Source: Terribacillus halophilus
GTDB lineage: Bacteria; Bacillota; Bacilli; Bacillales; Amphibacillaceae
Direction: 5' to 3'
Length of the DNA: 64,000 nt
NCBI RefSeq assembly: GCF_900162685.1
Contig: NZ_LT727828.1
Span: 2,210,453 to 2,274,452, forward strand
Shown here: positions 51,759 to 64,000 of the stretch, piece by piece
Layout: every line of letters begins with the position of its first letter
How positions within the stretch are numbered: the stretch's first letter is position 1
The notes under the pieces: generated by a model
What the model saw: the letters and a program-made list of their open reading frames with translations, nothing else
The model's database searches: none
Told to the model about the DNA's origin: nothing
Translations under genes and position numbers: made by a program

Positions 51759-51929
51759 ATGTTCAAAATAGCACGAGAAGCGAACGGAACGAAAACCTAC
51801 CTAAAACATTCAAATACATCTTCAGATATGCTGTTTCTTAATGAAGCGGATGCCGCTGATTTGATAGAGAAACTTAAAACCCACACGAAAAGCAATGTCG
51901 TTTGGTCGGTCCAAGCTTGCATAGATTAA
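51759..51929 (+). CDS. 56-residue protein of unknown function
   Basis: MFKIAREANGTKTYLKHSNT, then FLNEADAADLIEKLKTH and NVVWSVQAC. GGTGAGGAAG lies upstream of the ATG and a terminator follows the stop directly. The sequence reads like a small folded domain (beta, helix, beta). No family recognised. Confidence 0.6.
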   Translation: MFKIAREANGTKTYLKHSNTSSDMLFLNEADAADLIEKLKTHTKSNVVWSVQACID

Positions 51930-51959
51930 AAGCCATATCCTTTTACGGTTATGGCTTTT
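51928..51959. terminator. Terminator of the 56-residue gene
   Basis: AAAAGCCATA / TATGGCTTTT with a 12-base loop is followed by CTTTTG; it overlaps the end of the convergent nucleotidyltransferase gene. Confidence 0.75.
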
Positions 51960-52740
51960 CTTTTGACTCTGTTATTTGCTTCCTTGTAATTAAACGCTCA
52001 AAAAGTGGTTCTATTATATTTTTCTCTTCTTCTTTTACATGTTTCTCTAAAAAAGGTCTCTCGTTTTCCAGTAGTTGTAACACAGCAGCTGCAGCCCTGC
52101 CATGACCGGTTGGTGTTACATGTTCCAAGACGTCCAGTAAGTTACTATATACTGCTGCTGGTAAGAGCTGCTGGGCTCTTTTTAGACCCAGCAGGGCACG
52201 TGTCGGTGCGTAATGATGCAGCAGCATTCGCGCTAGCGGCTCTGTTACTTGCTGGAGCATCGCAGCAGCCCATGCCCCATTTCCTCTTAAAGCTGCTTTT
52301 CGGTACTGAAACAGGAACCACGTCAAATCAATTACTTGTTCTCCGTACATTTCATCCGTTATTGTCAATGTCTGCGTTTCTTTAAATCGTTGGAGTCGAT
52401 TTTCCGGATCATAAAGAACAAGAAACTGATCGGTTTGCTTAAATGTCTCCTCCGTCACGGTAAACAAGTCCACATGCAGTAAATTATCATACACAACAAT
52501 TAATTGAGGCGCGATAATAAATAGCTCTTCGCTATAGAGGACTTCGCGATATGCTGCGAGCAGAGACAATCTTTTCGCTAGAAAAGCTTGCCTTTCTGCT
52601 TCCTCTACCAGACAATACAAATCAATATCGGAAAACGCATCTTCTTCTCCTCTGCCGAAGGATCCTTTCACAAAGACTGCCTTTACTTCCTTTTCGCTTG
52701 CTAACAAATCAGCTAATTTATGTAACGCTTCTTGCTGCAT
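51949..52740 (-). CDS. Nucleotidyltransferase-domain protein
   Basis: The 263-aa protein has the Pol-beta-type NTase motif VKGSFGRGEEDAFSDIDLYC (G-S/F-x6-9-D-x-D; residues about 24-43) and VDLFTVTEE as the third carboxylate region, followed by a helical C-terminal part. Layout recalls aminoglycoside or lincosamide nucleotidyltransferases and stand-alone regulators; the substrate is unknown. GGGGAG is 6 bases before the ATG. Confidence 0.85.
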   Translation of the reverse strand: MQQEALHKLADLLASEKEVKAVFVKGSFGRGEEDAFSDIDLYCLVEEAERQAFLAKRLSLLAAYREVLYSEELFIIAPQLIVVYDNLLHVDLFTVTEETFKQTDQFLVLYDPENRLQRFKETQTLTITDEMYGEQVIDLTWFLFQYRKAALRGNGAWAAAMLQQVTEPLARMLLHHYAPTRALLGLKRAQQLLPAAVYSNLLDVLEHVTPTGHGRAAAAVLQLLENERPFLEKHVKEEEKNIIEPLFERLITRKQITESKEKP

Positions 52741-52785
52741 CTTCTCTCCCCTTTATATATATTCCATAATTTTTACATAAAATAG

Positions 52786-52823
52786 AAAAAACGCCAACCC
52801 TCAGATTGAGCGTTGGCGTTTTT
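52786..52823 (-). terminator. Terminator of the M23 peptidase gene
   Basis: AAAAAACGCCAAC / GTTGGCGTTTTT ends in a T-tract on the minus strand one base after the peptidase stop. Confidence 0.88.
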
Positions 52824-52824
52824 G

Positions 52825-54342
52825 TTAGTTAAGGTATGAACGCGGATCGACCGCATTTGATTTGGAATTATTCCAAGGACCTGTATGCAGTTCGAAATGA
52901 AGGTGCTGTCCATGTGACATACCTGTGTTCCCCATTGTGCCGATTTGCTGCCCTTGTGATACGTGCTGTCTTGCGCTTACGTTCATCGAAGTTAAGTGAG
53001 CATACACAGTGGTATACGTTTTGCCATTAATCGAGTGTGTCACGAAAATCACATTTCCATAGCTAGGTGAATAATATGCTCGTTTAACTTCCCCGGATGC
53101 AGCTGCCCAAATTGGAACTCCTGCACCTCGTTTAGCAATATCAATGCCGTAATGATATCCACCAGATCTTGGTCCGAAACCAGAAGAGATGTAACCTGGT
53201 GCTGGTGTAATGAAATTAGCACTGGAGGCTGGAGCCTTAGACTCTTGCTGCTTCTCTTGCTTAGGTGCAGGGCTTGCCGGTTGTTTAGGCTGTGCTGCTG
53301 GCTGGGAGTCGGCTTTCTTCTCCACTTTTTGCTTCGGTTCGGTTTCAGATGAAGATTTCTTGGCAGCAGATGCTACACGCTTCTCTTCTGCTGCATCTTG
53401 TTTTGCTTCTTCTTGTTTCGCTGCTTTTTGCTGCTCAGCATCCGCCTGAGCTGCTGCCTCGTTTGCTTCTTCTTTTTCAGCTTTCGCTATACGCGCCGCT
53501 TCTTCCTGCTTCGCTTGCTCAGCACGCTGGCGTTCTGCTTCCTTACGAGCCTCTTCTTCTGCCTTCTGTTTATCACGATGTGCAGCTTCAGCCGCAATTG
53601 CTTCTTCTTGAGCAGCTAATAACTCTGCTTCTTCTGTCAGGCTGAATAACTCTTCAGATGTTATATCATATTCATTCATGACATCTTCGATAAGCTTGTC
53701 CTTCTCATTTTGCTGATCAGTCAGTGTTTGTTTTGTTTCTTTCAGTGCTGCAGCTTGCTGCTCCGCACGTGCTAGTTTCGATTGACGCTCTGTCTTTTTC
53801 GATTCGACGTCTTTCAGGTCACGTTGCTGCGCATCCATTAATTCCTGATCCGCGCCCATGATTGTGCTTACAGCATCTACACGGTTTAGGAAGTCAGAAA
53901 AGCTTTTTGATTCCATAATGACAGCTAAATAGCTGACTTGGCCGCCATTTTTCTGCAATGAATGTATCCGGTCTTTCAGCAAACTATGACGCTGTTCAAT
54001 TCTTTTTTCTAAGTCTGCAATCTCTGTTTTTAATGATTTAATATCAGATTCCAGCTCAGAAACCTCTGATTCAGTCTCTGTTAGTTTTGTATTTGTTTTC
54101 CCTATTTTACTATCAATCTCTGTTAAATCTACGCGCAGTTTCTCAGCAGCAGCTTGCAGATCGTCCTGCTTCTCTGTCTTTTCTGCCTGCTCCTTATTAA
54201 TGTCTTCTTTTTTCCGTTCGACTTCTTCCTTCTTTTCATCTAAATCTTCATAGGCATATGCAGCATTTCCTGATACCGGCAAAACTAACGCAGCTGTTCC
54301 GATCACTGCAGCCAAGCCAATATGTAGCCATTTTCTTTTCAA
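52825..54342 (-). CDS. Secreted M23 peptidoglycan endopeptidase with coiled coils
   Basis: The 505-aa protein has a signal peptide (cleaved near residue 31, NAAYAYED), a PcsB/CwlO-like coiled-coil region (about 35-235), an E/A/K/Q-rich linker (about 240-375), and a C-terminal M23 domain. Zinc ligands are H and D of HYGIDIAKR and the H-x-H of HLHFELHTG; HGQHLHF is intact. The coiled coil suggests control by an FtsEX-type partner (inference). The linker is low complexity and may span the wall. Confidence 0.92.
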   Translation of the reverse strand: MKRKWLHIGLAAVIGTAALVLPVSGNAAYAYEDLDEKKEEVERKKEDINKEQAEKTEKQDDLQAAAEKLRVDLTEIDSKIGKTNTKLTETESEVSELESDIKSLKTEIADLEKRIEQRHSLLKDRIHSLQKNGGQVSYLAVIMESKSFSDFLNRVDAVSTIMGADQELMDAQQRDLKDVESKKTERQSKLARAEQQAAALKETKQTLTDQQNEKDKLIEDVMNEYDITSEELFSLTEEAELLAAQEEAIAAEAAHRDKQKAEEEARKEAERQRAEQAKQEEAARIAKAEKEEANEAAAQADAEQQKAAKQEEAKQDAAEEKRVASAAKKSSSETEPKQKVEKKADSQPAAQPKQPASPAPKQEKQQESKAPASSANFITPAPGYISSGFGPRSGGYHYGIDIAKRGAGVPIWAAASGEVKRAYYSPSYGNVIFVTHSINGKTYTTVYAHLTSMNVSARQHVSQGQQIGTMGNTGMSHGQHLHFELHTGPWNNSKSNAVDPRSYLN

Positions 54343-54531
54343 ATTGTTTCCCCCTGTGAATCTATTGTATAGGCGTTAGCATTCCTAGTTCGATTAGTCT
54401 GCGATGAATTAGAATAGAAATAAAGTAATCTCCGGGAACAGTATACTACACGAGAGTCTGACAAAACATTACAATAATATTTCATTTTTCATATGCTGGA
54501 GAATTATCTCAGTACTTTTGTAGAAAAATAA

Positions 54532-54559
54532 AAAACATGCACGGAAGCGCACATGTTTT
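54532..54559 (-). terminator. Terminator of the small membrane protein gene
   Basis: AAAACATG / CATGTTTT with an inner GCG/CGT stem is followed on the minus strand by TTTTATTTTTC. Confidence 0.75.
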
Positions 54560-54728
54560 AGAAGATAAATAATACAATATATGACACGATATAAATAAAT
54601 GCTAACACTATCGCTAAAATTGTAAATGGTAATCGCATTTGCTTACTCTTTACAGCTCCAAGAACTAAGAGCCCGACAGTGAGCAAAGCAAACAACGAAA
54701 TGACGATTAAACGTACTACTGGTGGCAT
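54558..54728 (-). CDS. Small two-helix membrane protein
   Basis: The 56-aa protein (MPPVVRLIVISLFALLTVGL, then KQMRLPFTILAIVLAFIYIV) has two hydrophobic helices linked by a basic turn. AAGGAG lies 9 bases before the ATG at 54728; an earlier in-frame ATG touches that site and is unlikely. Function unknown. Confidence 0.65.
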   Translation of the reverse strand: MPPVVRLIVISLFALLTVGLLVLGAVKSKQMRLPFTILAIVLAFIYIVSYIVLFIF

Positions 54729-54838
54729 GAAATGCATCTCCTTACTAATAATCTGCACTTATTATACCATGACAGCGTAACGCTGAATTTCTATTTATGA
54801 CCATTCTGTCACAAAAGTCCTTCATTTCACAGACTCTT

Positions 54839-55960
54839 TTATTGGAATCTTGTATTGCAAAATGAATTTATGTCTATTGTTTGCTCTTTTTCCATTGCCA
54901 TCTCGCTCAAAACCTCACCGATTGCACTGGCGAACTTGAAGCCATGACCGGAAAAGCCAAGCGCATACAAAATTTGCGGATAGTCTGGATGATAGTCTAT
55001 TAGAAAATCTTCGTCCGGCGTCATGCTGTACATACATGTTTTTCCTTCCCGCAACTTGAATGAACCCTTTCCCATGAATTGTGTCAAGAAACGAAGCAGC
55101 TCCTCTGTATCTCCTTCATGGTAAGGCGCATCCTTATCATCTGGATGGATTGGTGTGCCGGTATCATGACGTCCAATCTTTAATCCGGTATTGTTGATGT
55201 CTGGAAAACCATAATATGTGCCCAATTCTGTATCAAAGCTAAAGCATGGGAAACTGCCTTCCCGAAAGTTTTTATCTGCATGAAGCCAAGCAAACGTCTT
55301 CCTAGTCACTTGAATCGGCAGTTTTAGTCCAAGCTTTGCCAACAGCTCGCCTCCCCACGCGCCCGCCGTTACGATCAATTTCTTCCCTCGATATGTATGT
55401 TCCTTCGTCTTAACTTCCACTAAACTTCCTTTCATTTGGATTGCTTCCACACGTTGTCCGCCTGCCACAACAGCTCCATGAGAAGCAGCCAAATGTGCGT
55501 AGCCTTTTAGAATTTGGTCTGTCAGCAAGTAGCCAGCGTCTTTTTCGTAGCAACCAATATAATCAGGCGGAACGGTAAGTCCGGACCAGCGTTTTTTCAT
55601 TTCTGCAGAAGTAAGCTGCTCTACTTGCAAATCATAAGCTTTCCCGCTTCTTATAACGTTTTGAATGAAAGGACTTGTTTCCGGTCCGCTATTTAGTACA
55701 CCAGTCTCAACAAAAATGTCTTTGCCTATCTCCTGTTCAAGCTCTTTCCACAATGCTTTTGCCCTCAGAGCCAGCGGTACATATGCTTCTCCTTCTCCAT
55801 ACGCATAGCGTATAATTCTCGTTTCCCCATGATGGCTCCCATGTACATGCGGCGGGTGATATGAATCCAGTAAAAGCACCTGCTGTCCTTTTTTCGCAAG
55901 CTGGTAGCCCGCACTCATCCCCATTGACCCAGCTCCCTGAACAATTACATCGTATAACAT
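54839..55960 (-). CDS. FAD-dependent sarcosine/N-methyltryptophan oxidase-like enzyme
   Basis: This 373-aa DAO-superfamily flavoenzyme (SolA/monomeric SoxA type) has the FAD-binding GAGSMGMSAGYQLAKKG at the N-terminus and HGSHHGETRIIRYAYGEG, where His-Arg line the flavin site of MSOX. The cysteine of GKTCMYSMTPDEDF may hold the covalent FAD, and LGFSGHGFKFASAIGEVLSE is also typical. It oxidises a secondary N-methyl amine to release formaldehyde and peroxide; the exact substrate is not known. The ATG at 55960 has GAGGTG 7 bases upstream. Confidence 0.92.
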   Translation of the reverse strand: MLYDVIVQGAGSMGMSAGYQLAKKGQQVLLLDSYHPPHVHGSHHGETRIIRYAYGEGEAYVPLALRAKALWKELEQEIGKDIFVETGVLNSGPETSPFIQNVIRSGKAYDLQVEQLTSAEMKKRWSGLTVPPDYIGCYEKDAGYLLTDQILKGYAHLAASHGAVVAGGQRVEAIQMKGSLVEVKTKEHTYRGKKLIVTAGAWGGELLAKLGLKLPIQVTRKTFAWLHADKNFREGSFPCFSFDTELGTYYGFPDINNTGLKIGRHDTGTPIHPDDKDAPYHEGDTEELLRFLTQFMGKGSFKLREGKTCMYSMTPDEDFLIDYHPDYPQILYALGFSGHGFKFASAIGEVLSEMAMEKEQTIDINSFCNTRFQ

Positions 55961-56143
55961 CTTCATTCACCTCATTTTTTCATTAACGAAAGTGTATCGA
56001 ACTACGTGAGGTCAGACAAGCTTTTCCAAATAAATATGCCATCATTTGACCTAGTATAATAGATGCAATTATGAGCTATTCTAATGAAGGTGTTCACAAA
56101 CTAAGATAGGAAATGAAACCTAAAGGACAGGAGGTAACGCAAA

Positions 56144-56284
56144 TTGAATCGACAAATGGACCAAGCCATAAAATTTATTGATAAAACACTGAACGAAGGT
56201 CTTTTTGACCCGCTTGCAAGACAAGAGATGCTTCGAATGAAGCAACAGCTTGAGCGCGCAGCAAAACAGGGAAAAAGTCCTTAA
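56144..56284 (+). CDS. 46-residue helical protein
   Basis: A TTG start with AGGAGG 9 bases upstream opens MNRQMDQAIKFIDKTLNEGL then FDPLARQEMLRMKQQLERAA and KQGKSP. It reads as an amphipathic helical hairpin. A TATAAT box at about 56056 may be its promoter. Too short for usual cut-offs; no family recognised. Confidence 0.55.
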   Translation: MNRQMDQAIKFIDKTLNEGLFDPLARQEMLRMKQQLERAAKQGKSP

Positions 56285-56392
56285 AAACCTTTTTTCATGC
56301 CGATTGTGACCTTACTGACTTTGGTTGAATATACAGAAACTATCCTTTATAGTTGTTTTTGCCATTATTAAATCTTAGTCAGGAGCGATTTT

Positions 56393-56674
56393 ATGGAACA
56401 ACAGGAACGAGGAACCCGGGCAAGTAATCAGCTCAGTATTATGGATTGGTTTTGGACGCTGTTATTAATTGCACTTCCAGTGGTAAATATCGTAATGCTC
56501 ATCATCTGGGCAGTTGATCGAACGAATCCAAGAAGAAATTTTGCGATTGCTTATTTCCTCTTATTTGCCGTTATGATCGTGCTTTCTATACTCTTCGTGA
56601 TTATATTTACAATCATAGGCGTTTCCTTAATCCCTGATACAGATCCGACATATTCAACCACTTATACGTATTGA
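56393..56674 (+). CDS. Small membrane protein with conserved MDWFWTLLL helix
   Basis: The 93-aa protein has two membrane helices (MDWFWTLLLIALPVVNIVML and FLLFAVMIVLSILFVIIFTI) separated by WAVDRTNPRRNFA. This matches a widespread family of short Firmicutes membrane proteins with the pattern W..L..IP..N......WA. TCAGGAG precedes the ATG. Role unknown. Confidence 0.75.
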   Translation: MEQQERGTRASNQLSIMDWFWTLLLIALPVVNIVMLIIWAVDRTNPRRNFAIAYFLLFAVMIVLSILFVIIFTIIGVSLIPDTDPTYSTTYTY

Positions 56675-56774
56675 TGATTTGTCAGAATGTTAACAATTCT
56701 ACCTCTAGCCTTCTAAAATCTCCGAAAATATCATATGATAGAGGTTGCAGACAATAATAGAGGAGTTTTTCGTC

Positions 56775-57176
56775 GTGACTGTACTTACAAAAACTGAAAG
56801 TCTGGATAAAGTTCTTGCTGAAATGAACATGCGTTCCAAGAAAAAGCGCGCTCGCAAGAAATTCATCAAGCAGGCTATGCAGCAGCTGGAAACTGAAAAG
56901 ACTACAGCTGCCGTGAAAGCTGAAGCACCGCTTGCAGAAACAAAAACAGCAACAGCATATGCTTATCATAAGCTCCCTGTTGGATTCATGATTAAGACAG
57001 GTAAACAGCACTTCCCAGAAGAAGCTGTCTTCCGTTTCTATTATAATCAGAACCATCCGGAGGAGTACAAAAACAAAGATTTGCTGACAGAACGTTTCCA
57101 GACATTAGTGGAAGCAGCATCTGGTTCAACCAAAACTAGTTTGATCGAAGCGCTTGATCAACAGACTTCCAAATAA
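56775..57176 (+). CDS. 133-aa basic protein of unknown function
   Basis: A GTG start with AGAGGAG 9 bases upstream gives MTVLTKTESLDKVLAEMNMR. A lysine/arginine-rich segment (SKKKRARKKFIKQAMQQLE) follows, then a folded-looking C-terminus (HKLPVGFMIKTGKQHFPEEA). No family recognised. A terminator overlaps the stop. Confidence 0.6.
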   Translation: MTVLTKTESLDKVLAEMNMRSKKKRARKKFIKQAMQQLETEKTTAAVKAEAPLAETKTATAYAYHKLPVGFMIKTGKQHFPEEAVFRFYYNQNHPEEYKNKDLLTERFQTLVEAASGSTKTSLIEALDQQTSK

Positions 57177-57217
57177 AAATGACCGCCCGGCCAATCATGT
57201 GCCAGGCGGTCATTTTT
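57175..57217. terminator. Bidirectional terminator
   Basis: AAAAATGACCGCC / GGCGGTCATTTTT with a 17-base loop serves both converging genes. Confidence 0.85.
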
Positions 57218-57863
57218 GTATGGTGCTGTCGATTTCGATTTTTTTCAGAGCCTGACTGGCAAGCTGATCCGCTTCCTTGTTCTGCTTACGATCCACATGT
57301 GTGTACTGAACAGAAAGGCCGAATTCCTTTAGTAAGTCATCTGTTTTATCCGCCCAATACTGCAGTTCTTTCTCATAAACCGGCCACTCCCCAGACATTT
57401 GCATGATGACAGCACGAGAATCAGCGAATACTTCTATCTCTTGATTTTGTACACCTAGCTCCCCTAAGATACCGATTCCAAAATGTAAAGCTGCAAATTC
57501 TGCTTCGTTATTAGAAGCAAGCTGTTCCACTTCTCGATTGCGCCGAAGACGAAATTCCTTCTGATTTTGTTCGTAATGTACAACACAGCCGAGCCCTGAC
57601 CGTCCCGAATGTTTCTCAAAACCGCCATCAGCAAACAAACGAACATGATGCGGTTCAATCTCGAGTTCCTTCATGTAAGCTCGTAATTCCTTTAACGTCC
57701 ATTCTGTCTCATACTGATCAATCAATTCCATTTGTACCACTCTGCCATTTTGCTGCATGTCCTCCATTAACAGCAATACAGCTCCAGCCGGCATAAATTC
57801 TGAATGAAATGCTGCTTCCGTACCTCTTGGTGTGCAATAAATGATTTTCATTCGAAGTTTCAT
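57210..57863 (-). CDS. RNase HI-like protein (YpeP-like)
   Basis: The 217-aa protein has an N-terminal part of about 70 residues, then an RNase H fold. The catalytic acids are in FADGGFEKHSG (Asp), SNNEAEFAALH (Glu), VFADSRAVIMQ (Asp) and KQNKEADQLASQA (Asp). All four are present, so it could cut RNA in RNA-DNA hybrids. It resembles the YpeP type rather than RnhA/B/C. AAGGAGG is 8 bases before the ATG. Confidence 0.87.
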   Translation of the reverse strand: MKLRMKIIYCTPRGTEAAFHSEFMPAGAVLLLMEDMQQNGRVVQMELIDQYETEWTLKELRAYMKELEIEPHHVRLFADGGFEKHSGRSGLGCVVHYEQNQKEFRLRRNREVEQLASNNEAEFAALHFGIGILGELGVQNQEIEVFADSRAVIMQMSGEWPVYEKELQYWADKTDDLLKEFGLSVQYTHVDRKQNKEADQLASQALKKIEIDSTIQK

Positions 57864-57966
57864 CTTGTATCCCTCCTTCTATAGCTTACCCTATTTGACT
57901 GATTTTTTATTTTTTTAGGTAAAAACCTTTGCTTTGTTTTCTGAATTATTGTATAGTACCAAAGGG

Positions 57967-58001
57967 CGAACGAAATAAAAGATATAACCAAAAATAATTC
58001 G
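57967..58001 (+). promoter_or_regulatory. Weak PurR-box-like pair before guaC
   Basis: CGAACGAAAT and, inverted, ATAATTCG form a tail-to-tail pair in front of guaC. guaC (yumD) of B. subtilis belongs to the PurR regulon, but the boxes here match the CGAA core only. Confidence 0.3.
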
Positions 58002-58020
58002 TCTTTAGAGGGGTATAAAC

Positions 58021-59004
58021 ATGGAAAATGTATTTGATTACGAAGATATTCAGTTAATTCCTGCAAAATGCGTAGTGGAGAGCCGTTCAGAATGCGACAC
58101 AGCGGTCACACTCGGAAACCATACATTCCGTCTGCCGGTCGTACCAGCTAACATGCAGACGATCATTGATGAAACAATCGCCACTTACTTGGCAAAAAAT
58201 AATTATTTTTATGTGATGCATCGCTTTGAGCCAGAGACACGAATTGCTTTTATCAAGCAAATGCAGGAGCAGAATTTGATTGCTTCTATTAGTGCGGGTG
58301 TAAAAGAAGACGAATACGGCTTTATTGAGGAACTAGCCAGCAAGAATTTGGTTCCAGAATACATCACAATTGATATCGCACACGGTCATTCAAATGCCGT
58401 TATCCGCATGATTCAGCACATTAAAAAGCATTTACCTGAGAGCTTTGTCATTGCCGGAAACGTTGGTACACCAGAAGCAGTCAGAGAACTTGAAAATGCA
58501 GGTGCTGATGCTACAAAGGTAGGAATTGGACCAGGTAAAGTATGTATTACGAAAATCAAGACCGGCTTCGGTACTGGCGGCTGGCAGCTGGCTGCACTTC
58601 GCTGGTGTGCCAAAGCAGCTAGCAAGCCAATCATTGCGGACGGCGGTATCCGCACACACGGTGATATCGCAAAATCCATCCGTTTCGGCGCTTCTATGGT
58701 TATGATTGGATCTTTATTCGCTGGTCATGAAGAATCTCCTGGCGATACAGTTGAAAAAGATGGCAAACTGTACAAAGAATATTTCGGTTCTGCGTCTGAA
58801 TTCCAAAAAGGCGAGAAACGCAACGTCGAAGGCAAGAAAATGTTCGTTGAGCACAAAGGCGCTCTTCAAGATACATTGACAGAAATGGAGCAAGATCTGC
58901 AGTCCTCCATTTCATACGCAGGCGGAAACAAACTAGAAGCAATTCGCAACGTTGATTATGTTGTTGTGAAAAACAGCATCTTTAACGGAGATAAAGTTTA
59001 TTAA
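58021..59004 (+). CDS. guaC: GMP reductase
   Basis: GuaC reduces GMP to IMP with NADPH in purine salvage. The catalytic Cys175 is in [18 protein letters not shown], the phosphate site is [14 protein letters not shown], and the start [17 protein letters not shown] is characteristic of GuaC. It lacks the CBS domains of IMP dehydrogenase. Length 327 aa is normal for the bacterial type. AGAGGGG precedes the ATG and a terminator follows. Confidence 0.96.
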   Translation: MENVFDYEDIQLIPAKCVVESRSECDTAVTLGNHTFRLPVVPANMQTIIDETIATYLAKNNYFYVMHRFEPETRIAFIKQMQEQNLIASISAGVKEDEYGFIEELASKNLVPEYITIDIAHGHSNAVIRMIQHIKKHLPESFVIAGNVGTPEAVRELENAGADATKVGIGPGKVCITKIKTGFGTGGWQLAALRWCAKAASKPIIADGGIRTHGDIAKSIRFGASMVMIGSLFAGHEESPGDTVEKDGKLYKEYFGSASEFQKGEKRNVEGKKMFVEHKGALQDTLTEMEQDLQSSISYAGGNKLEAIRNVDYVVVKNSIFNGDKVY

Positions 59005-59011
59005 GGAATTT

Positions 59012-59041
59012 GGGGCTGTCTTGCACAGCTCCTTTTCTTTT
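59012..59041 (+). terminator. Terminator of guaC
   Basis: GGGGCTGT / ACAGCTCC with one G-T pair and a short loop is followed by TTTTCTTTT. Confidence 0.82.
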
Positions 59042-59046
59042 ATCGT

Positions 59047-59065
59047 TGATAATCATTCTCATTGA
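59047..59065. promoter_or_regulatory. Fur box
   Basis: TGATAATCATTCTCATTGA fits the 7-1-7 Fur consensus TGATAAT-N-ATTATCA with one mismatch. It lies 60 bases before a heme-monooxygenase-like gene, which would make that gene iron-repressed. Confidence 0.75.
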
Positions 59066-59124
59066 CTACCTACTTTTTTTCTGATACCGTTAAAGAAGAA
59101 TCAGTTAAATAAGGAGGCAATCCT

Positions 59125-59442
59125 ATGTTTGTCAATCAAGTTATTTTTGAAGGTGACATTGCCAATGAAGATAAAATTATCAATAAAGTAAAGCATACGA
59201 TGGAAGAACTGACAGATGTTAGCGGCTTACACACAGCTGAATGCTGGAATAAAGATACAAAGAAAAGTGATACTGTTGCTTATGCAATTGTGACGAAATG
59301 GGATAAAAAGCAAGATTTCGTCGCTTGGATCTCCCGTGAATCACATGTCGCTGAACATCGTGCAATGCGCAAAGAGAAAAAAGATGAAGCTCCTGTTATG
59401 ACAAAAACATTATTGCAATACGAAGAAGCCATGTTAGCATAA
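59125..59442 (+). CDS. IsdG/HmoA-like heme-degrading monooxygenase (ABM fold)
   Basis: The 105-aa protein begins MFVNQVIFEGDIANEDKII and has FVAWISRESHVAEHRAMRKE, placing Trp and His where IsdG and HmoA bind heme, inside an ABM ferredoxin-like fold. HmoA of B. subtilis has the same length and is Fur-regulated; the Fur box upstream supports the role in releasing heme iron. GGAGG precedes the ATG. Confidence 0.82.
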   Translation: MFVNQVIFEGDIANEDKIINKVKHTMEELTDVSGLHTAECWNKDTKKSDTVAYAIVTKWDKKQDFVAWISRESHVAEHRAMRKEKKDEAPVMTKTLLQYEEAMLA

Positions 59443-59477
59443 GAAAATCCCCTTTGCCTTAGCAAAGGGGATTTTCT

Positions 59478-59478
<1 letters not shown>
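59441..59478. terminator. Bidirectional terminator
   Basis: A perfect 17-bp stem AAGAAAATCCCCTTTGC / GCAAAGGGGATTTTCTT with a 4-base loop closes both the monooxygenase and the beta-galactosidase genes. Confidence 0.9.
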
Positions 59479-63365
<3,887 letters not shown>

Positions 63366-63369
<4 letters not shown>

Positions 63370-64000
63370 TTTTTATCACCTGCCGCTTTAAATTGGATGA
63401 TTGAGAAGATGACAATTAAGAAGACAATGCCGTACGATACAGTCGCAGCGTAGCCAAAGTCAGGTGTGTATTTGAATGAGAGATTATAGATATATTGAGA
63501 GATGGTCATGGTTGCATTCCCTGGACCGCCCGCTGTAATATTCATTACTTCGTCAAATAGCTGCAAAGTACCGATTGTGGAAGTGATTGAGGTGAACAAA
63601 ATAATCGGTTTCAGCATCGGAATGGTAATCTTAAAGAACTGCTGTATAGCGGAAGCACCATCAATCTTAGCAGCTTCATAGATAGATCGATCCACGTTTT
63701 GCAGCGCTGATAAATAAAAGATCATATTGTAGCCGGTCCATCTCCATGTGATAGCCAAGATGATCGTTATTTTTGCCCAAAATGGATCTGTCAGCCACTG
63801 AATTGGTTCAGCGACCAGATTAATCTTAAGCAGCATCATGTTGACGATGCCATCTGGTGCGAACAAGTACTTGAACACAACAGAGTATGCAACAAGTGAC
63901 GTTACGCACGGCAGGAAGATTGCTGTTCGGAAAAACCCTTTCCACTTCAGCGTCTTGTTATTCAGCACAACAGACAAAAATAATGCCAATAAGATCATCA
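63366..64000 (-). CDS. Sugar ABC transporter permease, MalF type, partial
   Basis: The 5' end lies beyond the window; at least 211 residues are visible. The EAA loop reads YEAAKIDGASAIQQFFKITI and the region FRTAIFLPCVTSLVAYSVVF is typical of CUT1 first permeases. Together with the next permease it forms the membrane channel of a sugar importer; the binding protein gene should lie further upstream. Confidence 0.93.

Noticed and set aside
53152-53645. Several Cys/Leu/Ser-rich plus-strand frames
   Set aside because: They are mirror frames of the A/E/K/Q-rich linker of the M23 peptidase gene.

Overview
The window reads as a stretch of chromosome from a low-GC Gram-positive spore former of the family Bacillaceae. 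The evidence is AAGGAGG-type ribosome binding sites, ATG/GTG/TTG starts, ATGA-coupled operons, a YuaB/Yuk-type (ess) type VII secretion locus, a B. subtilis-like ykoFEDC operon, CotF-like spore coat genes, a SleB/CwlJ-type hydrolase, a Rap-like TPR protein and a sigma-B promoter. A halotolerant genus such as Terribacillus is possible, but this is a guess from gene content. No rRNA, tRNA, CRISPR array or intact transposase was seen.

Layout. 1-2.5 kb: the 3' end of a branched-chain amino acid operon (leuC, leuD, short ilvA). 2.5-13.7 kb: mixed housekeeping and stress genes: an Arc-like repressor with an SPFH/band-7 membrane protein under a 30-bp palindrome, a small Ser/Thr kinase, an RGSY-rich peptide, a thioredoxin-like protein, an LCP cell-wall ligase, a lipid kinase, an ArsR-MFS exporter pair with ATCTAATTAGAT operators, and a PAS-STAS RsbR-like protein. 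13.7-15.9 kb: two broken genes, an erythromycin-esterase relic and a BCCT osmolyte transporter with one frameshift behind a sigma-B promoter. 16-21.8 kb: a cation/proton antiporter, a TPP-riboswitch-controlled ykoFEDC thiamine-precursor transporter and an SRAP protein.

21.8-39.7 kb is the main accessory region: a complete type VII secretion system read leftwards (esxA, esaA, essA, esaB, essB, essC) followed by small helper genes (DUF5082-, DUF5344- and DUF5081-like, WXG-like), a full-length nuclease toxin with a YezG-type immunity gene, and then a second, headless toxin cassette (HNH nuclease with Imm33-like immunity). The second cassette begins exactly where a decayed serine recombinase gene is fused to the conserved pre-toxin domain. 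Recombinase starts and a 300-base non-coding segment recur after each immunity gene, so the locus looks like a toxin-cassette array built by a recombinase-bearing element. This is the most notable structure in the window.

39.9-47 kb: a guanidine-I riboswitch with a paired SMR exporter, an arylamine N-acetyltransferase, a four-gene CotF-like operon, a MarR-nitroreductase-monooxygenase operon, an SDR, a Rap-like protein and a cell-wall hydrolase. 47-59.5 kb: many small proteins, surE with a TIM-barrel isomerase, a cold-shock protein, a nucleotidyltransferase, an M23 peptidase, a sarcosine oxidase-like enzyme, an RNase H-like protein, guaC, and a Fur-box-preceded heme monooxygenase. 59.5-64 kb: a beta-galactosidase with two sugar ABC permeases, the second cut by the window end.
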